In this document: piece by piece, positions 1 through 9,400 of the stretch | Position numbering within the stretch: the first letter of the stretch is position 1 | Layout of the letters: each line of letters opens with the position of its first letter | Assembly (NCBI RefSeq): GCF_017255415.1 | Contig: NZ_JAFJZZ010000007.1 | Span: 62,001 to 126,000 of the forward strand | DNA from: Clostridium aminobutyricum | GTDB lineage: Bacteria; Bacillota; Clostridia; Peptostreptococcales; Anaerovoracaceae | Reading direction: 5' to 3' | DNA length: 64,000 nt | The notes under the pieces: model-generated | Told to the model about the DNA's origin: nothing | What the model saw: only the letters and a program-made list of their open reading frames with translations | The model's database searches: none | Translations under genes and position numbers: made by a program

Positions 1-78
1 GTGAACTTATTGTCATTTGATTGCCTTGTATCTCCGGATGAGATCCAATTGGATGAGAAAGTAGAAATCATGTTATAA
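1..78 (+). CDS. C-terminal end of an unidentified gene (cut by window edge)
   Basis: An open frame runs from the first base to a TAA stop at 76-78. It encodes 25 residues ending SPDEIQLDEKVEIML. The first in-frame codon is GTG, but no ribosome binding site is visible because the window begins there, so this is most likely the tail of a longer plus-strand gene converging on the ECF transporter operon. The fragment is too short to assign a family. Confidence 0.4.
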   Translation: MNLLSFDCLVSPDEIQLDEKVEIML

Positions 79-190
79 GAGGCTATCTCAAATAGTTTGA
101 TTTTTTTAGATAGCCAGTAGCCCGGATTCGCTTTCAGAATGATCCGTCGTTACTGGCTATTTAAGTTCCAACCTTTTGAGACAGCCCCTT
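78..190. repeat. MITE-like element with imperfect terminal inverted repeats
   Basis: About 110 bp lie between a left end reading GAGGCTATCTCAAA (79-92) and a right end whose reverse complement reads GGGGCTGTCTCAAAA (174-188). Inside, TAGCCAGTA near 111-120 pairs with TACTGGCTA near 151-159, with a further inner CGGAT/ATCCG pairing. The end sequence resembles terminal repeats I associate with IS1182-type elements; that link is from memory. There is no transposase inside, so it would be a non-autonomous remnant. It could also serve as a bidirectional terminator between two convergent genes. Confidence 0.45.
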
Positions 191-194
191 AAAG

Positions 195-2780
195 TTATTC
201 TATTAAGCCGTACTTGAGCTTAATCCGATCCAATTTCTCAAGCATTGGCTGAGAAATAGCCCATAAAAAGATGACGGTTGACGCCGCATGAATCAAATCG
301 AAAGGTACCCCCTGTATATAAGAAAGCAGAAACATTTCCTTCGTAGGTCTTGATTGAAACATGATAACAGAAGCCGGATTCATGATACCTCCATAGATCA
401 AAAAGGTAGCCAATCCTCCAAAAATGGACAGTGATAATTTGTTCCTTCGTAACAGACCTTTTCTAAATAGAATGCCTGCCAAAAACCCTACTATTCCAAA
501 TCCAAACATTTGCCACGGCGTCCAAGGTCCTTGTCCAAAAAACATATTTGACATGAAGGCTGTTACCGCTCCGACCAAAAATCCTGTTTCTCCTCCAAAA
601 GCCACGCCAGCGATAATCACCATAGCCATTACCGGCTTAAACTGTGGAATCATGAAAAAAGCTGCCCTTCCCGCGACACCAATCGCACATAACACGGCTA
701 TAACGATCAATTCCCTCGCCTGAGGTTTTCTGGATTCAAATACCATCGCAAATGGAAGCATCGTCTCCAAAATTAATAACATGGAAATAAAATAGTATTT
801 TCTGTCTTCTAAATAATAGACCCCGCAAAATATGGTCAAAGGGATCAAGAGCAATATCATGAAAGCGGCGGCGGCTGTTCTCTTGGAGATCGTTCTCTCC
901 GGAACTGCAATTTGATCGAAATAAAGCGGGTTTTCACCTCTTGAGAATGTTGATTTTCTTGTGGGCTTACCCTTCTCTTCTATACGTTTGGATTGAACAT
1001 GGATTGATGTCCTCTTTTCTATTTGAGTGTCTCCATCGCCTTTGAAATCTTCATCATCCGGATCATCATTGGAATAAGCCTCTTCCGATTCTACGGGAAG
1101 CTTTCCTCCGCAAGCCGAAATAATCTGTTCTGCGGTAATGGCTTCCGGCAGCAAATGTCTTGCCATTCGATTGGCTGCTGTCGTGTAAAAGCTGTTTCCC
1201 GAAAAGAATTGATTAGGAGTGCCCTCTGTAACAATATTTCCATCAAAAAACAAACCGCAGCGGTGTGCATATTTTGCACAAAATTCAATATCATGACTGA
1301 CCATGATAACCGTGATACCTTGTTTAGTCAGTCTATTTAAGATTGCTGCAAAGGTTTGTTTAAACTCACCATCTAGCCCCTTGGTAGGCTCATCCAGTAA
1401 AAGTATTCTAGGCTTTAGAAGCAAAATCTTAGCCAGTGCAGCTCGTTGCTGCTCCCCGCCCGACAAATCATAAGGATGCTGCTGAAGCAAATGCTCTAAC
1501 TGACAAAGGTGAACCACCTTGTCTACTTGTGCTGTCCTCTCTTCTTTGGATATTCCGCTGCCATCCAGCATCTCATAAAGATCTCTTTCCAGTGTTTTCT
1601 TCACAAATAAGGTTTGCGGATTCTGCGGCAATACCCCGAGCAATCCGCTGAATTTGTCTTTATCCGTCATTTCTGAAAGACTTTTACCTTCCAATTTGAC
1701 CATTCCACGATACGGTTGATGAATGCCGGCTATCAGTGACAAGGTTGTTGTTTTGCCCGTACCATTTCCCCCTAGCAATGCATAAATCTCTCCCTTATTT
1801 ACTTTCAAAGATGTGCCCTTTACTACATCCGAAAGGTCTCGTTCGTATCGAAACCACACTTCTTTTAATTCGACCATAGTTTCTTCTATCTCTATAAATT
1901 TATCCTCTTTCTCAAGCTGTTCTGCTTTTTTAATAGCTTTTAATCCTCTGGATTCCGATATTTTAGTCACCCACTGTCTGCCTTCTCGCACCGTGACCGG
2001 ACATTCAAAATTATTCGGTACTGCCGCAAAAATGCGTACAGGAACCGGCATCGATAAAAACATACTATGATTATTTCGATCCAAAAGCGCTGCCACAGAC
2101 TTCGGCGCACCGTCCGCAATGATCTGCCCTTCCCCCATCACAATAACCCGATCCGATAAAGGCAGTACCGATTCAAGACGATGTTCTGTTATCAAAATGG
2201 TCGTACCGAGCTCCCTGTTTATTTTTCCAACCGTCTCCAAAAAATCTGCAGCTGCTATCGGATCCAGCTGACTTGTAGGCTCATCCAAAACCAATACTTT
2301 TGGCTGCATAGCCATGATTGCCGCTAAATTCAATAGCTGTTTCTGTCCTCCCGAAAGCTCTGATGTATTCTTATTAAACCATGTTTCAATACCGAAGAAA
2401 GATGCCATTTCTGCCACCCTTAAACGGATACTCGGCGTATCGTATCCAAGACTTTCCAGTCCAAAGGCCAATTCATGCCACACCTTATCGGTAACAATCT
2501 GATTATCGGGACTTTGCATAACAAATCCGATCTCTTGACTTTGAATTCTTTGTTCTATTTCTTCAAGCGGTTGACCTTCAAATAAAATGTACCCGCTTCT
2601 GTCCCCATGAGGAGTCAGCACACTTTTTAAATGTCGAAGCAGTGTGGTTTTTCCGCAGCCCGAAGCCCCGCAGATCGTGACGAACTGGCCTGAATGAATG
2701 GATAAGTCAATATCCTTTAAAACCATTCTTTCCTGTTCCGGAAAAGCAAAACTTAAATCTTTGATTGTGAATGTATCCAT
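195..2780 (-). CDS. Fused ECF transporter: two ATPase domains plus S component (predicted corrinoid uptake)
   Basis: This 861-residue protein joins three usually separate parts of an energy-coupling-factor importer. ATPase 1 (about 1-245) has Walker A GASGCGKTT at 38-46, LSGGQ at 142-146 and DEP at 166-168. ATPase 2 (about 303-540) has Walker A GGNGTGKTT at 337-345, LSGGE at 439-443 and DEP at 463-465. After a charged linker (about 560-630), residues 635-861 form a six-helix membrane domain with the GPWTPWQM motif that I associate with CbrT-like ECF-S components. It starts inside the end of ecfT (28 nt overlap) with GAGGAG upstream. It is the last gene of a cobalamin-riboswitch operon, so cobalamin or a corrinoid precursor is the inferred substrate. 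The A-A-S fusion is seen directly; substrate specificity is inference. Confidence 0.88.
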   Translation of the reverse strand: MDTFTIKDLSFAFPEQERMVLKDIDLSIHSGQFVTICGASGCGKTTLLRHLKSVLTPHGDRSGYILFEGQPLEEIEQRIQSQEIGFVMQSPDNQIVTDKVWHELAFGLESLGYDTPSIRLRVAEMASFFGIETWFNKNTSELSGGQKQLLNLAAIMAMQPKVLVLDEPTSQLDPIAAADFLETVGKINRELGTTILITEHRLESVLPLSDRVIVMGEGQIIADGAPKSVAALLDRNNHSMFLSMPVPVRIFAAVPNNFECPVTVREGRQWVTKISESRGLKAIKKAEQLEKEDKFIEIEETMVELKEVWFRYERDLSDVVKGTSLKVNKGEIYALLGGNGTGKTTTLSLIAGIHQPYRGMVKLEGKSLSEMTDKDKFSGLLGVLPQNPQTLFVKKTLERDLYEMLDGSGISKEERTAQVDKVVHLCQLEHLLQQHPYDLSGGEQQRAALAKILLLKPRILLLDEPTKGLDGEFKQTFAAILNRLTKQGITVIMVSHDIEFCAKYAHRCGLFFDGNIVTEGTPNQFFSGNSFYTTAANRMARHLLPEAITAEQIISACGGKLPVESEEAYSNDDPDDEDFKGDGDTQIEKRTSIHVQSKRIEEKGKPTRKSTFSRGENPLYFDQIAVPERTISKRTAAAAFMILLLIPLTIFCGVYYLEDRKYYFISMLLILETMLPFAMVFESRKPQARELIVIAVLCAIGVAGRAAFFMIPQFKPVMAMVIIAGVAFGGETGFLVGAVTAFMSNMFFGQGPWTPWQMFGFGIVGFLAGILFRKGLLRRNKLSLSIFGGLATFLIYGGIMNPASVIMFQSRPTKEMFLLSYIQGVPFDLIHAASTVIFLWAISQPMLEKLDRIKLKYGLIE

Positions 2781-3649
2781 CGTTGCTTCTCCTCTCTGTC
2801 AATTATCACTGGAATAAGACATAATCCTAAATAGGCAAAATATAAGCTTACGGTAAACGGGTTCGAAAGTTCTCCTTTCATGGTGGGGAAATATCGAAAA
2901 GCCAATCCGCCGAACATTCCCCCTGAAATAATATAGATTCCGATCAATGAAATAGCGGCAAAGGCCTTCCGATCCCTTCGGTCAAACGTATAAATAGAAA
3001 AAGCGGTACGACCGGAAAGTCCATAGCCTCTGCTCTTCATAGAATCTGCTGTCTCTATAGCATTTTCCAATGTCCAAGTCACCATAATGGATAGGATTTT
3101 TATACCTTGCTTCACACGCTGCGCAATGCTTCCATTTGACACATCGTGCCCGACCCCTTTCTGCCCGTTGGAAATAATCTTGATCTGAGCTTTAAAACGC
3201 GGGACAAACCGCAATACCATAGACAGTATAAGAGAAAATGACGGAAGTATCCTTCCAAATAAATACACAAACTTATCGGAGGTCATAATCTCATTGAAGC
3301 AGGAAAACCAGCAAATAACCGAAGCCAGCATGGCAGCAGCCGCAAGTCCGTATGCAATGGATTCCAATGTCAAAGGATTCCCGCTCCTCAGATAGGTTAA
3401 GATGGTTGCTCCCTCGTGATTGAAAGCCGGATTCACTATTGCGGTAATCAATAGCATAGGAAGCAAGAAAAGGAAGTTAAACTTCGCAGCTTTCCTTCCC
3501 TTTAATGTAAATGAATAAACAAATGCACATATCAGCGATATCAGCAGACAAAACGGATGCATGAACACCATAGAAAATACTAGCACAAAGGTAAAGTATA
3601 AAAAATTAACGACAGGATGATATCCTGAAAAAGCATTTCCCCTCATCAT
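2753..3649 (-). CDS. ecfT: ECF transporter transmembrane component EcfT
   Basis: This 298-residue polytopic membrane protein starts MMRGNAFSGYHPVVNF, the usual EcfT opening that leads into the first helix. It contains the coupling-helix motif SMKSRGYG at about residue 205 (A-R-G/S-R-G class), where EcfT docks on the two ATPases. Its ATG overlaps the DUF4430 gene stop by four bases, and its own 3' end overlaps the fused ATPase/S gene, which implies translational coupling of the whole transporter. It would join the inner-membrane complex with the fused EcfA-A-S protein. Confidence 0.9.
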   Translation of the reverse strand: MMRGNAFSGYHPVVNFLYFTFVLVFSMVFMHPFCLLISLICAFVYSFTLKGRKAAKFNFLFLLPMLLITAIVNPAFNHEGATILTYLRSGNPLTLESIAYGLAAAAMLASVICWFSCFNEIMTSDKFVYLFGRILPSFSLILSMVLRFVPRFKAQIKIISNGQKGVGHDVSNGSIAQRVKQGIKILSIMVTWTLENAIETADSMKSRGYGLSGRTAFSIYTFDRRDRKAFAAISLIGIYIISGGMFGGLAFRYFPTMKGELSNPFTVSLYFAYLGLCLIPVIIDREEKQRWIHSQSKI

Positions 3650-4410
3650 TCGCCTCCAACAGAATAATCTCCGCCGATATCCTTTCCTAAGTCACAAGTA
3701 TAAATCCACTCCACCACATCCCCGTCTTTTAGCTGATACCGGCTGCATCCATAGTTTGGGAACCAACCGTTTACTTTGTACATCCATCCGGAAAGCTCCC
3801 CGCAATCAAATTCATACAAGTTGTTTATGCCTTCGATATAAGCCGAATTATAAATAGGGGTATTCACATACTCCATATGGATCCTGCTGTCTTTGGTGGC
3901 TCGCTGCAACACATCAAAAACACTTTCTCCTTCATAAAATTGCACCTTCGCTGCCGAAAAAATCACACCGTCCTTTGGCACCAGTTCCACTTTTTCCGGA
4001 TCCAGTTTATCCATATTGTTCAGAATCGTCCCGCAGACGATCGATAGCGTACAGGTATAAATTTGTTTCTTATCTACCTGAACCTGCTGAGGTTCTACCG
4101 GCGTCGGTTTCCCCTCTGGGGTCGATTCCGTCAAATATTTATCGAGAGCTTTCGCTTTTCCAGTCTTATCATCAAGTTGTGTAGCACTTGCTGTTGTCGA
4201 TCCATTTTGCACGATCTGCAGTGCCGACTGACTGCTTTCGGTTTCTTTTAAGCCTGCTGCGCTTTGAGTCACCGCGGTATCTGACGTTATTACCTTCGTC
4301 GTAGTCAGTTTACCTGCGTCTTCGCTGTCTTCATGCTGAAAAATAGCATAAGAAGCAACTAGCAAGGCAACTACAATAAGCGGAATAAGGATCCGTATTC
4401 TTTTTTTCAT
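3646..4410 (-). CDS. Membrane-anchored DUF4430 (transcobalamin beta-domain-like) protein
   Basis: The protein has 254 residues, one N-terminal hydrophobic segment (about 6-24) and a low-complexity Ser/Thr/Gln linker. A DUF4430 domain follows at about 118-243, with the family marks: VFDVLQRA, YIEGINNLYEFDCG, SGWMYKVNGWFPN and LKDGDVVEWIY. DUF4430 is the family of the C-terminal beta domain of transcobalamin and intrinsic factor (established family relation). The gene sits between an alpha-barrel secreted protein and EcfT under a B12 riboswitch. I infer a surface or lipid-face corrinoid-binding subunit handing ligand to the ECF transporter. A strong AGGAGGAGG ribosome site precedes ATG 4410. 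No lipobox cysteine is visible, so anchoring is probably by an uncleaved helix. Confidence 0.85.
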   Translation of the reverse strand: MKKRIRILIPLIVVALLVASYAIFQHEDSEDAGKLTTTKVITSDTAVTQSAAGLKETESSQSALQIVQNGSTTASATQLDDKTGKAKALDKYLTESTPEGKPTPVEPQQVQVDKKQIYTCTLSIVCGTILNNMDKLDPEKVELVPKDGVIFSAAKVQFYEGESVFDVLQRATKDSRIHMEYVNTPIYNSAYIEGINNLYEFDCGELSGWMYKVNGWFPNYGCSRYQLKDGDVVEWIYTCDLGKDIGGDYSVGGE

Positions 4411-4428
4411 CGCATACCTCCTCCTGTT

Positions 4429-5826
4429 CTACCTGTTAATGATGACCGTTCTTGCAGCATTATCCCAAGCTACGCTTGCCCCCAGACTTTCCGAAACAAA
4501 GCGAACAGGGACCAGAGTTGTGCCATTTTCAAGCCTTGCGGCAACTTCCAACGTTATATTTTTACCGTTCACACTCGCCTCTTTTTGACCGATCACTAAC
4601 TCTACTTTTGCCTCTCCCAACGTTCCGGTTACTTTTTGGGCTGACTGATCCCACTTCATACTGGCTCCCAGGGATTCAAAAATAGCCCTCATCGGTACAA
4701 GGGTGGTGCCTGATTCGAGAATCGGCGCCTGATTAAAGGTGATATATTGATCGTTTACTTTTATTTTTATCTCATTATTTGCCGGACTCTCAGTGCCTAC
4801 TGATGGACTCGTTTGCGTATCCAGCGTTACATCCGTCATATCATATAAGCTCTTTGCACCCGAAATACATCTGTTGTATGCCGTTAACCCATACAGGCAT
4901 TGCTCGGTAGCCATTTGATTGATCCCACTTTTATAAACGTGCTCAAATCCCCCTCCTGTTTGATAAAAACTTAGCAAACTATTCAGCAGGGTATTCCCAT
5001 TTTTAATGAACCGGCTGTCGGTATCCGGTCTGATTCCCAGTTCGCATAAAGCGACCAGTACTTGAACGACACTTTCAGCATTTTCTGTTCCCCAAGAGGA
5101 GTAGCCTCCATTGCTGTTCTGCATGACAGACAGCACCGTTAGAGCCCTGTCCGTGGCTTGTTTTACCTTTGGTTGATCCTGATACTTTGCCAAGGCTTGC
5201 AAGGCCATTCCCGTCACATCAGGATCCGGCACATTTCCCGACAGCGAAAATCCTCCGGTCACGCCTTTCGAATCGGTGATTTCCTTACTTAATACATAGT
5301 CGATCAGCAATTGTCTTGTGGTTTGAACCTCCACGTCCTTTACCTGCGGTATCACATAATTATGAGTATCCAATGCGATTAGCGCAAAGATCGGGCCGTT
5401 AATTCCTTGTTTTAAAACTTTATTATAATCCGCTAATTTTTCTAATAAATTATATCCTCCTACATCGGTTACATCTTTCCCGATAGCAGTTAAAGCCAGT
5501 ATAACTCGAGAATATTCCGTGTATTTATTTTCGGACAGTTCACCCTTACAAGCGGTTACTGTCTCTACTATACCCTTGTAATAGTCGTTATAATACTGCT
5601 CCGGCACTGCCGAGTTTGATCTTGCCAGTCCTAACACCGCCCATTCGCCTCCAATGGAGCCCAATTCCGGCTTGGCTACGATTTGAGCCACATAGTCAGC
5701 CGTCTGCTCCATTGCGTTGTCTGCGCTTACTGCCGCCGCAAACACCGTGCAAAAGCTGGAAAGCACTAACATTAACGATAAAAACAAGATGGTCCATCGA
5801 TTAAACTGTTTTTTTCTCATTTCCAT
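4429..5826 (-). CDS. Secreted alpha/alpha-barrel (prenyltransferase-like) protein with C-terminal stalk domain
   Basis: The 465 residues comprise a signal peptide (about 1-34), then helical repeats of the squalene-cyclase/prenyltransferase type at about 38-335. Repeat marks include ADYVAQIV, VTGMALQALAKYQ, LTVLSVMQNSNGGYSSWG and TEQCLYGLTAYNR. The C-terminal part (about 350-465) carries two copies of the copper-amine-oxidase N-terminal-like stalk motif (GTTLVPMRAIFESLGA and GTTLVPVRFVSESLGA). The alpha domain of intrinsic factor and transcobalamin has the same alpha6/alpha6 barrel fold (known). Here it is the first gene after cobalamin riboswitch 1 and is followed by a DUF4430 gene. The inferred role is the alpha half of a split corrinoid-binding protein. 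No prenyltransferase role is suggested by context. Confidence 0.83.
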   Translation of the reverse strand: MEMRKKQFNRWTILFLSLMLVLSSFCTVFAAAVSADNAMEQTADYVAQIVAKPELGSIGGEWAVLGLARSNSAVPEQYYNDYYKGIVETVTACKGELSENKYTEYSRVILALTAIGKDVTDVGGYNLLEKLADYNKVLKQGINGPIFALIALDTHNYVIPQVKDVEVQTTRQLLIDYVLSKEITDSKGVTGGFSLSGNVPDPDVTGMALQALAKYQDQPKVKQATDRALTVLSVMQNSNGGYSSWGTENAESVVQVLVALCELGIRPDTDSRFIKNGNTLLNSLLSFYQTGGGFEHVYKSGINQMATEQCLYGLTAYNRCISGAKSLYDMTDVTLDTQTSPSVGTESPANNEIKIKVNDQYITFNQAPILESGTTLVPMRAIFESLGASMKWDQSAQKVTGTLGEAKVELVIGQKEASVNGKNITLEVAARLENGTTLVPVRFVSESLGASVAWDNAARTVIINR

Positions 5827-5888
5827 GTTTTCCCCCTATAAAAAATTTCTCTGACAAGGTTTCAGCTCACATTCCTCTCCATTTTGAA

Positions 5889-6200
5889 GGACAAAAAAAG
5901 CTGCAGCAAAATTGCTACAGCCCGTATTTCTGTATGTTGATTTTCTTTTAATAAGATACCCGTTAAAAGAAAAGAATTGCCGATCACCCGTCGGAGTTCT
6001 TAATCGTTTCATGCAGGTATTCTGGCTTGTGTATCATTGCCCTTTCCAAACCTTCCCAAGCTTTTTGCTCAGTGGCGCACGCAACTATTTAGATGCATGC
6101 TATGGTAAGACTCCTCACTTACAGCGGCGGGACCGCGCAGGATTTAAACCTGCTTCCCTCTTAGCTGTTTACTTTCATTTAAGCAAACAGAACATGAAAG
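5889..6200 (-). promoter_or_regulatory. Cobalamin riboswitch 1 with intrinsic terminator
   Basis: Read on the minus strand it has the cobalamin aptamer core in order: the AAACAGC/AAGAGGGAA box, GCAGG...CCTGCGCGGTCCCGCC, GCCACTG, GGGAAGG, and the B12 box AGCCAGAATACCTGC at about 6013-6028. Downstream is a terminator hairpin GCTGTAGC/GCTGCAGC followed by seven T at about 5889-5920. It precedes the alpha-barrel/DUF4430/ECF operon, so high cobalamin should terminate transcription. Confidence 0.95.
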
Positions 6201-6223
6201 ATCTATTTAATTTTGTCAATCCA

Positions 6224-6252
6224 ATACTAACAATTATTACCTGCTCCGTCAA
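6224..6252 (-). promoter_or_regulatory. Promoter of riboswitch 1 operon
   Basis: On the minus strand, -35 TTGACG (6247-6252), a 17-bp spacer and -10 TAGTAT (6224-6229) lie just upstream of the riboswitch 1 leader. Spacing and placement fit a housekeeping sigma promoter. Confidence 0.6.
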
Positions 6253-6383
6253 CCCCTTATCAGATAATTGTCTAAATTATCTAAAAAGTTTCTATTCATG
6301 AGATAAATAACGGTAATGAACTAAATAGTGACTGAATTACAAATCTATCATTAGTGTTAACATCTGGACACTCTCCATATAGT

Positions 6384-6424
6384 AAAAACACCCTAAGCTG
6401 GCATAATACAAGCTTAAGGTGTTT
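6384..6424 (-). terminator. Terminator after the 2201-residue SLH protein gene
   Basis: AACACC (6418-6423 side) and GGTGTT arms, extended by AAGCTT/AGCTT pairing, form a hairpin that on the minus strand is followed by TTTTTAC. It lies 30 nt past the stop of the gene ending at 6454. Confidence 0.8.
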
Positions 6425-6453
6425 CTAATAATCATTATGAAATGACGATTTTG

Positions 6454-9400
6454 TTATTGTTTCATGTAGTTTGCAATCATGGTAGTTGCTTCTGCTCTTG
6501 TTGCGTTTGACTTCGGATTGAAACTGTATGATCCAAGGTTATTTTTCACTCCGTTTATAATGCCTGCTTTCTGCATAGCTGTAACGGCATCTTTTGCATA
6601 ACTGGCAATCTCATAGTCATCTGCAAACTTCACTTCATCATTCGTGCTTTGAAGTGTATTTTTTGAAATATTTGCCGCATACTTCGATATCATTACCGAC
6701 ATATCCTGTCTTGTAATGTTTGCATTAGGAGAGAACGTATCATTTCCGGTTCCTCCTGCAATGCCATTTTCAACAGCCCAGTCTATTGCTTTTGCATACC
6801 ATGCATTTTCAGACACATCAGCGAACTGTGACGTGTTGTACTTACTCAAATTATCGCCGCTCATATTGGCAAGAATCTGAACAAATTCAGATCTTGTGAT
6901 TTGGCTATTCGGCGAAAATACATCGGTGCCCTTTCCTCTGATGATATCTCTGGCTGCTAGATATAGAATATTGTTTTTTGCCCAGTGACTTGCTGTATCT
7001 GTGAACTTTACTTCATTGTAACCTATTGCATAAGTAGACCAATGGTTATTCTCCATTGTAAAATATTTATTGTCATCGGTCATATGTCCATTTTTTATAA
7101 CCTCAAGATTTCCATCCGGTTTCACCCAATACGCTACTACAGCATCTGATAGCTCCCCAGTTCCCAGTGAATACGGAACGGTGGAGATAGCAATTCCTCC
7201 AAGCTCTGAAACGGTTTGATCTCCCTTTTGTGCTGTAAATTCATAGATCGGTCTTCCTTCTAATTTTGCCTTTACATCATTTGTTACACCTGAAATTTTA
7301 GCTATAGCGCTTCCTGCGTCTGTCTTTGCTATGGTAATTTTAAGGTCTCCTGTAATCCCATTCGCTAATGCTTTAATGATATCTTTGTCAATGGTTACCT
7401 CTCCAATGCCCGTAATAATGCTTATCTGATCTACTCCATTGTTGAGAGAAGATACTGATGCTTTCGGTATCGTAGTTTCTACAGATGCTGCCTGACTGTC
7501 GGCTGAGACGTTGATCCTCAGTACAGAGACCACATCAGAATTACCATCTTGTTGTGCCGCTTTCACTTTATCTTGAACTTCTTTTAACGCTTTGGTTATA
7601 TCTGCTGCGTTCAAAACAGCTTTTGCTTCTTTGGTAGCGTTATTTATGCTAGCCGTAACCGGCATTGTTACGGAAACACTATTCGCATTTTTCTGTGTTT
7701 TCTCTGTAACAGAACCGCCCACACCCGCAACATATCCGCCGACATCTCGACCTAAGTCTTTTGTATAAAGCCATTCTACATAATCATTTTCATAAACTCT
7801 CTCCAGCGCTGCAGAATGATCTGGGAATTTACCGTTTACACGATAGAGCCATCCGCTCTCGCTTCCTTTGTCGAATTCAGATAATCCATTGATTCCTCTT
7901 ACATAAACACCATATTTTGTATTTTTATCTACATTTAGTGACGCTCCGGTTTTTTCCAGCAAGCTGAAAGCAGTCTCGCCAGATTCAATTTCTATAGCAG
8001 TTTTATCATACTTCCCACTCCATTTCTCACCTACCGGACCTGCAATACGAATATAAGCGTTTTTAACGGTTGGTGTAACAGGAGAGTCTCCATTTAATGA
8101 TTTTACCTTTACAGTAAATTGTTTTTCAGTGCTTGTCCCATTTAAATATATTTTTGCAGTTAATACTACACTGATGTCTTCTTTCGCATCTCGTGTCACT
8201 TTGCCGTTCTCATCAATTGCAAAAAGCTTATTCGGAAGCCACGTAACTGAAGTTCCAAATAACCCCGTATTTGTCAGCACGATATCTCCTGTAACCTCAT
8301 TTTGGGCGTTGATAGCCCCATTAATCTTCAAAGATTGAGCGGCATCATATACCAAATGTTGATTTAAGCTTGCATTTGCTGATAGGCTTGAAGTATCTTC
8401 ACAGTACTTCAATACCAGGGAGGTACCTTCTTCCACATTGTACTGATCCAATGGCTCTGTTATCCTTATGCCATCTCCATCCGATGTTTGTTTATAGACA
8501 TACCATTGCCCTTTGCTGTCTGCCTTGATTCCTCCAAGCTCTGCTATTTTATTGTCTTTGCTGGTGATACTAATACCGTTTTCCAAAGCTGCTTCCTGCA
8601 AAACTTCTAGTAAACTACCCACTTTGCTTATAGATGCCTGATCTAATATCTTATTTCCTGTCTGACCGTAAATGGTTAACGCTGCCGTACCCTTTTCTTT
8701 CAATCCATCAATTGCATCTCTTAGATTAAAGTAGCTCTGGCCAAAGTAATAATTCTTCATTTTGTTTGCATCACTTTTTACTGCTAAAGCAGTTTGATAT
8801 GCATTCTTTAAAGCATTAAAACTCTTAACCGTATATTTAGTGTCACCGTCTGTTACAAGAGGTTCTGCTTTTTTAATGATTTCCTCTAATTGTTCCGGCT
8901 TAACTCCTACTCGTCTCCAAACACTGTCGCCGTAATAGGTGTCTCCAAAAGCTATTATAAATTGGGTGCTTACATTGCTTTTCCCTTCAATCTCCTGATT
9001 ATAAATCGCTTCTAATGGTCCTGTACCGCTTACTTTCCAGTCATCTGAGATTAAGTCAACACCACTGGCCCCAACGTTTTTTAGTGCTGAAAAGCCACAG
9101 GCTACACATCCAGTAGACAAAGTCATTACGTATCCAGGTTCTGTATATGTGTTAAACAACCCGGTGTTAACTCCAGTTGGTTCTTGCTTATTTTTCATTG
9201 TCTCTATGAATGTATTAATTTGGTCTGTATCAACTTCTACTCCTTGAGAGATGGAAGTTGCTAATGGAACTAGAGCCCAGCCCGCCATATCCGGTCCATA
9301 GTCCAGGTCTGTTAGATAGCTCAAAAAACGAGCTGTTGCACCTACTCTATTATACTTATGTCCAGTCGGATCAGCCCCTGCTGCATCTAACGCCATACCA

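Noticed and set aside
4429-5826. True terpene cyclase or prenyltransferase
   Set aside because: The protein is secreted, has a C-terminal stalk, lacks a DXDD-type catalytic motif, and sits in a cobalamin-riboswitch transport operon.
5912-6301. Plus-strand open frames across riboswitch 1, and similar ones at 15393-15608 and 30944-31336
   Set aside because: They are the antisense of the cobalamin riboswitches; their shared peptide RRDRAG or GGTAQDLN simply translates the conserved aptamer core.
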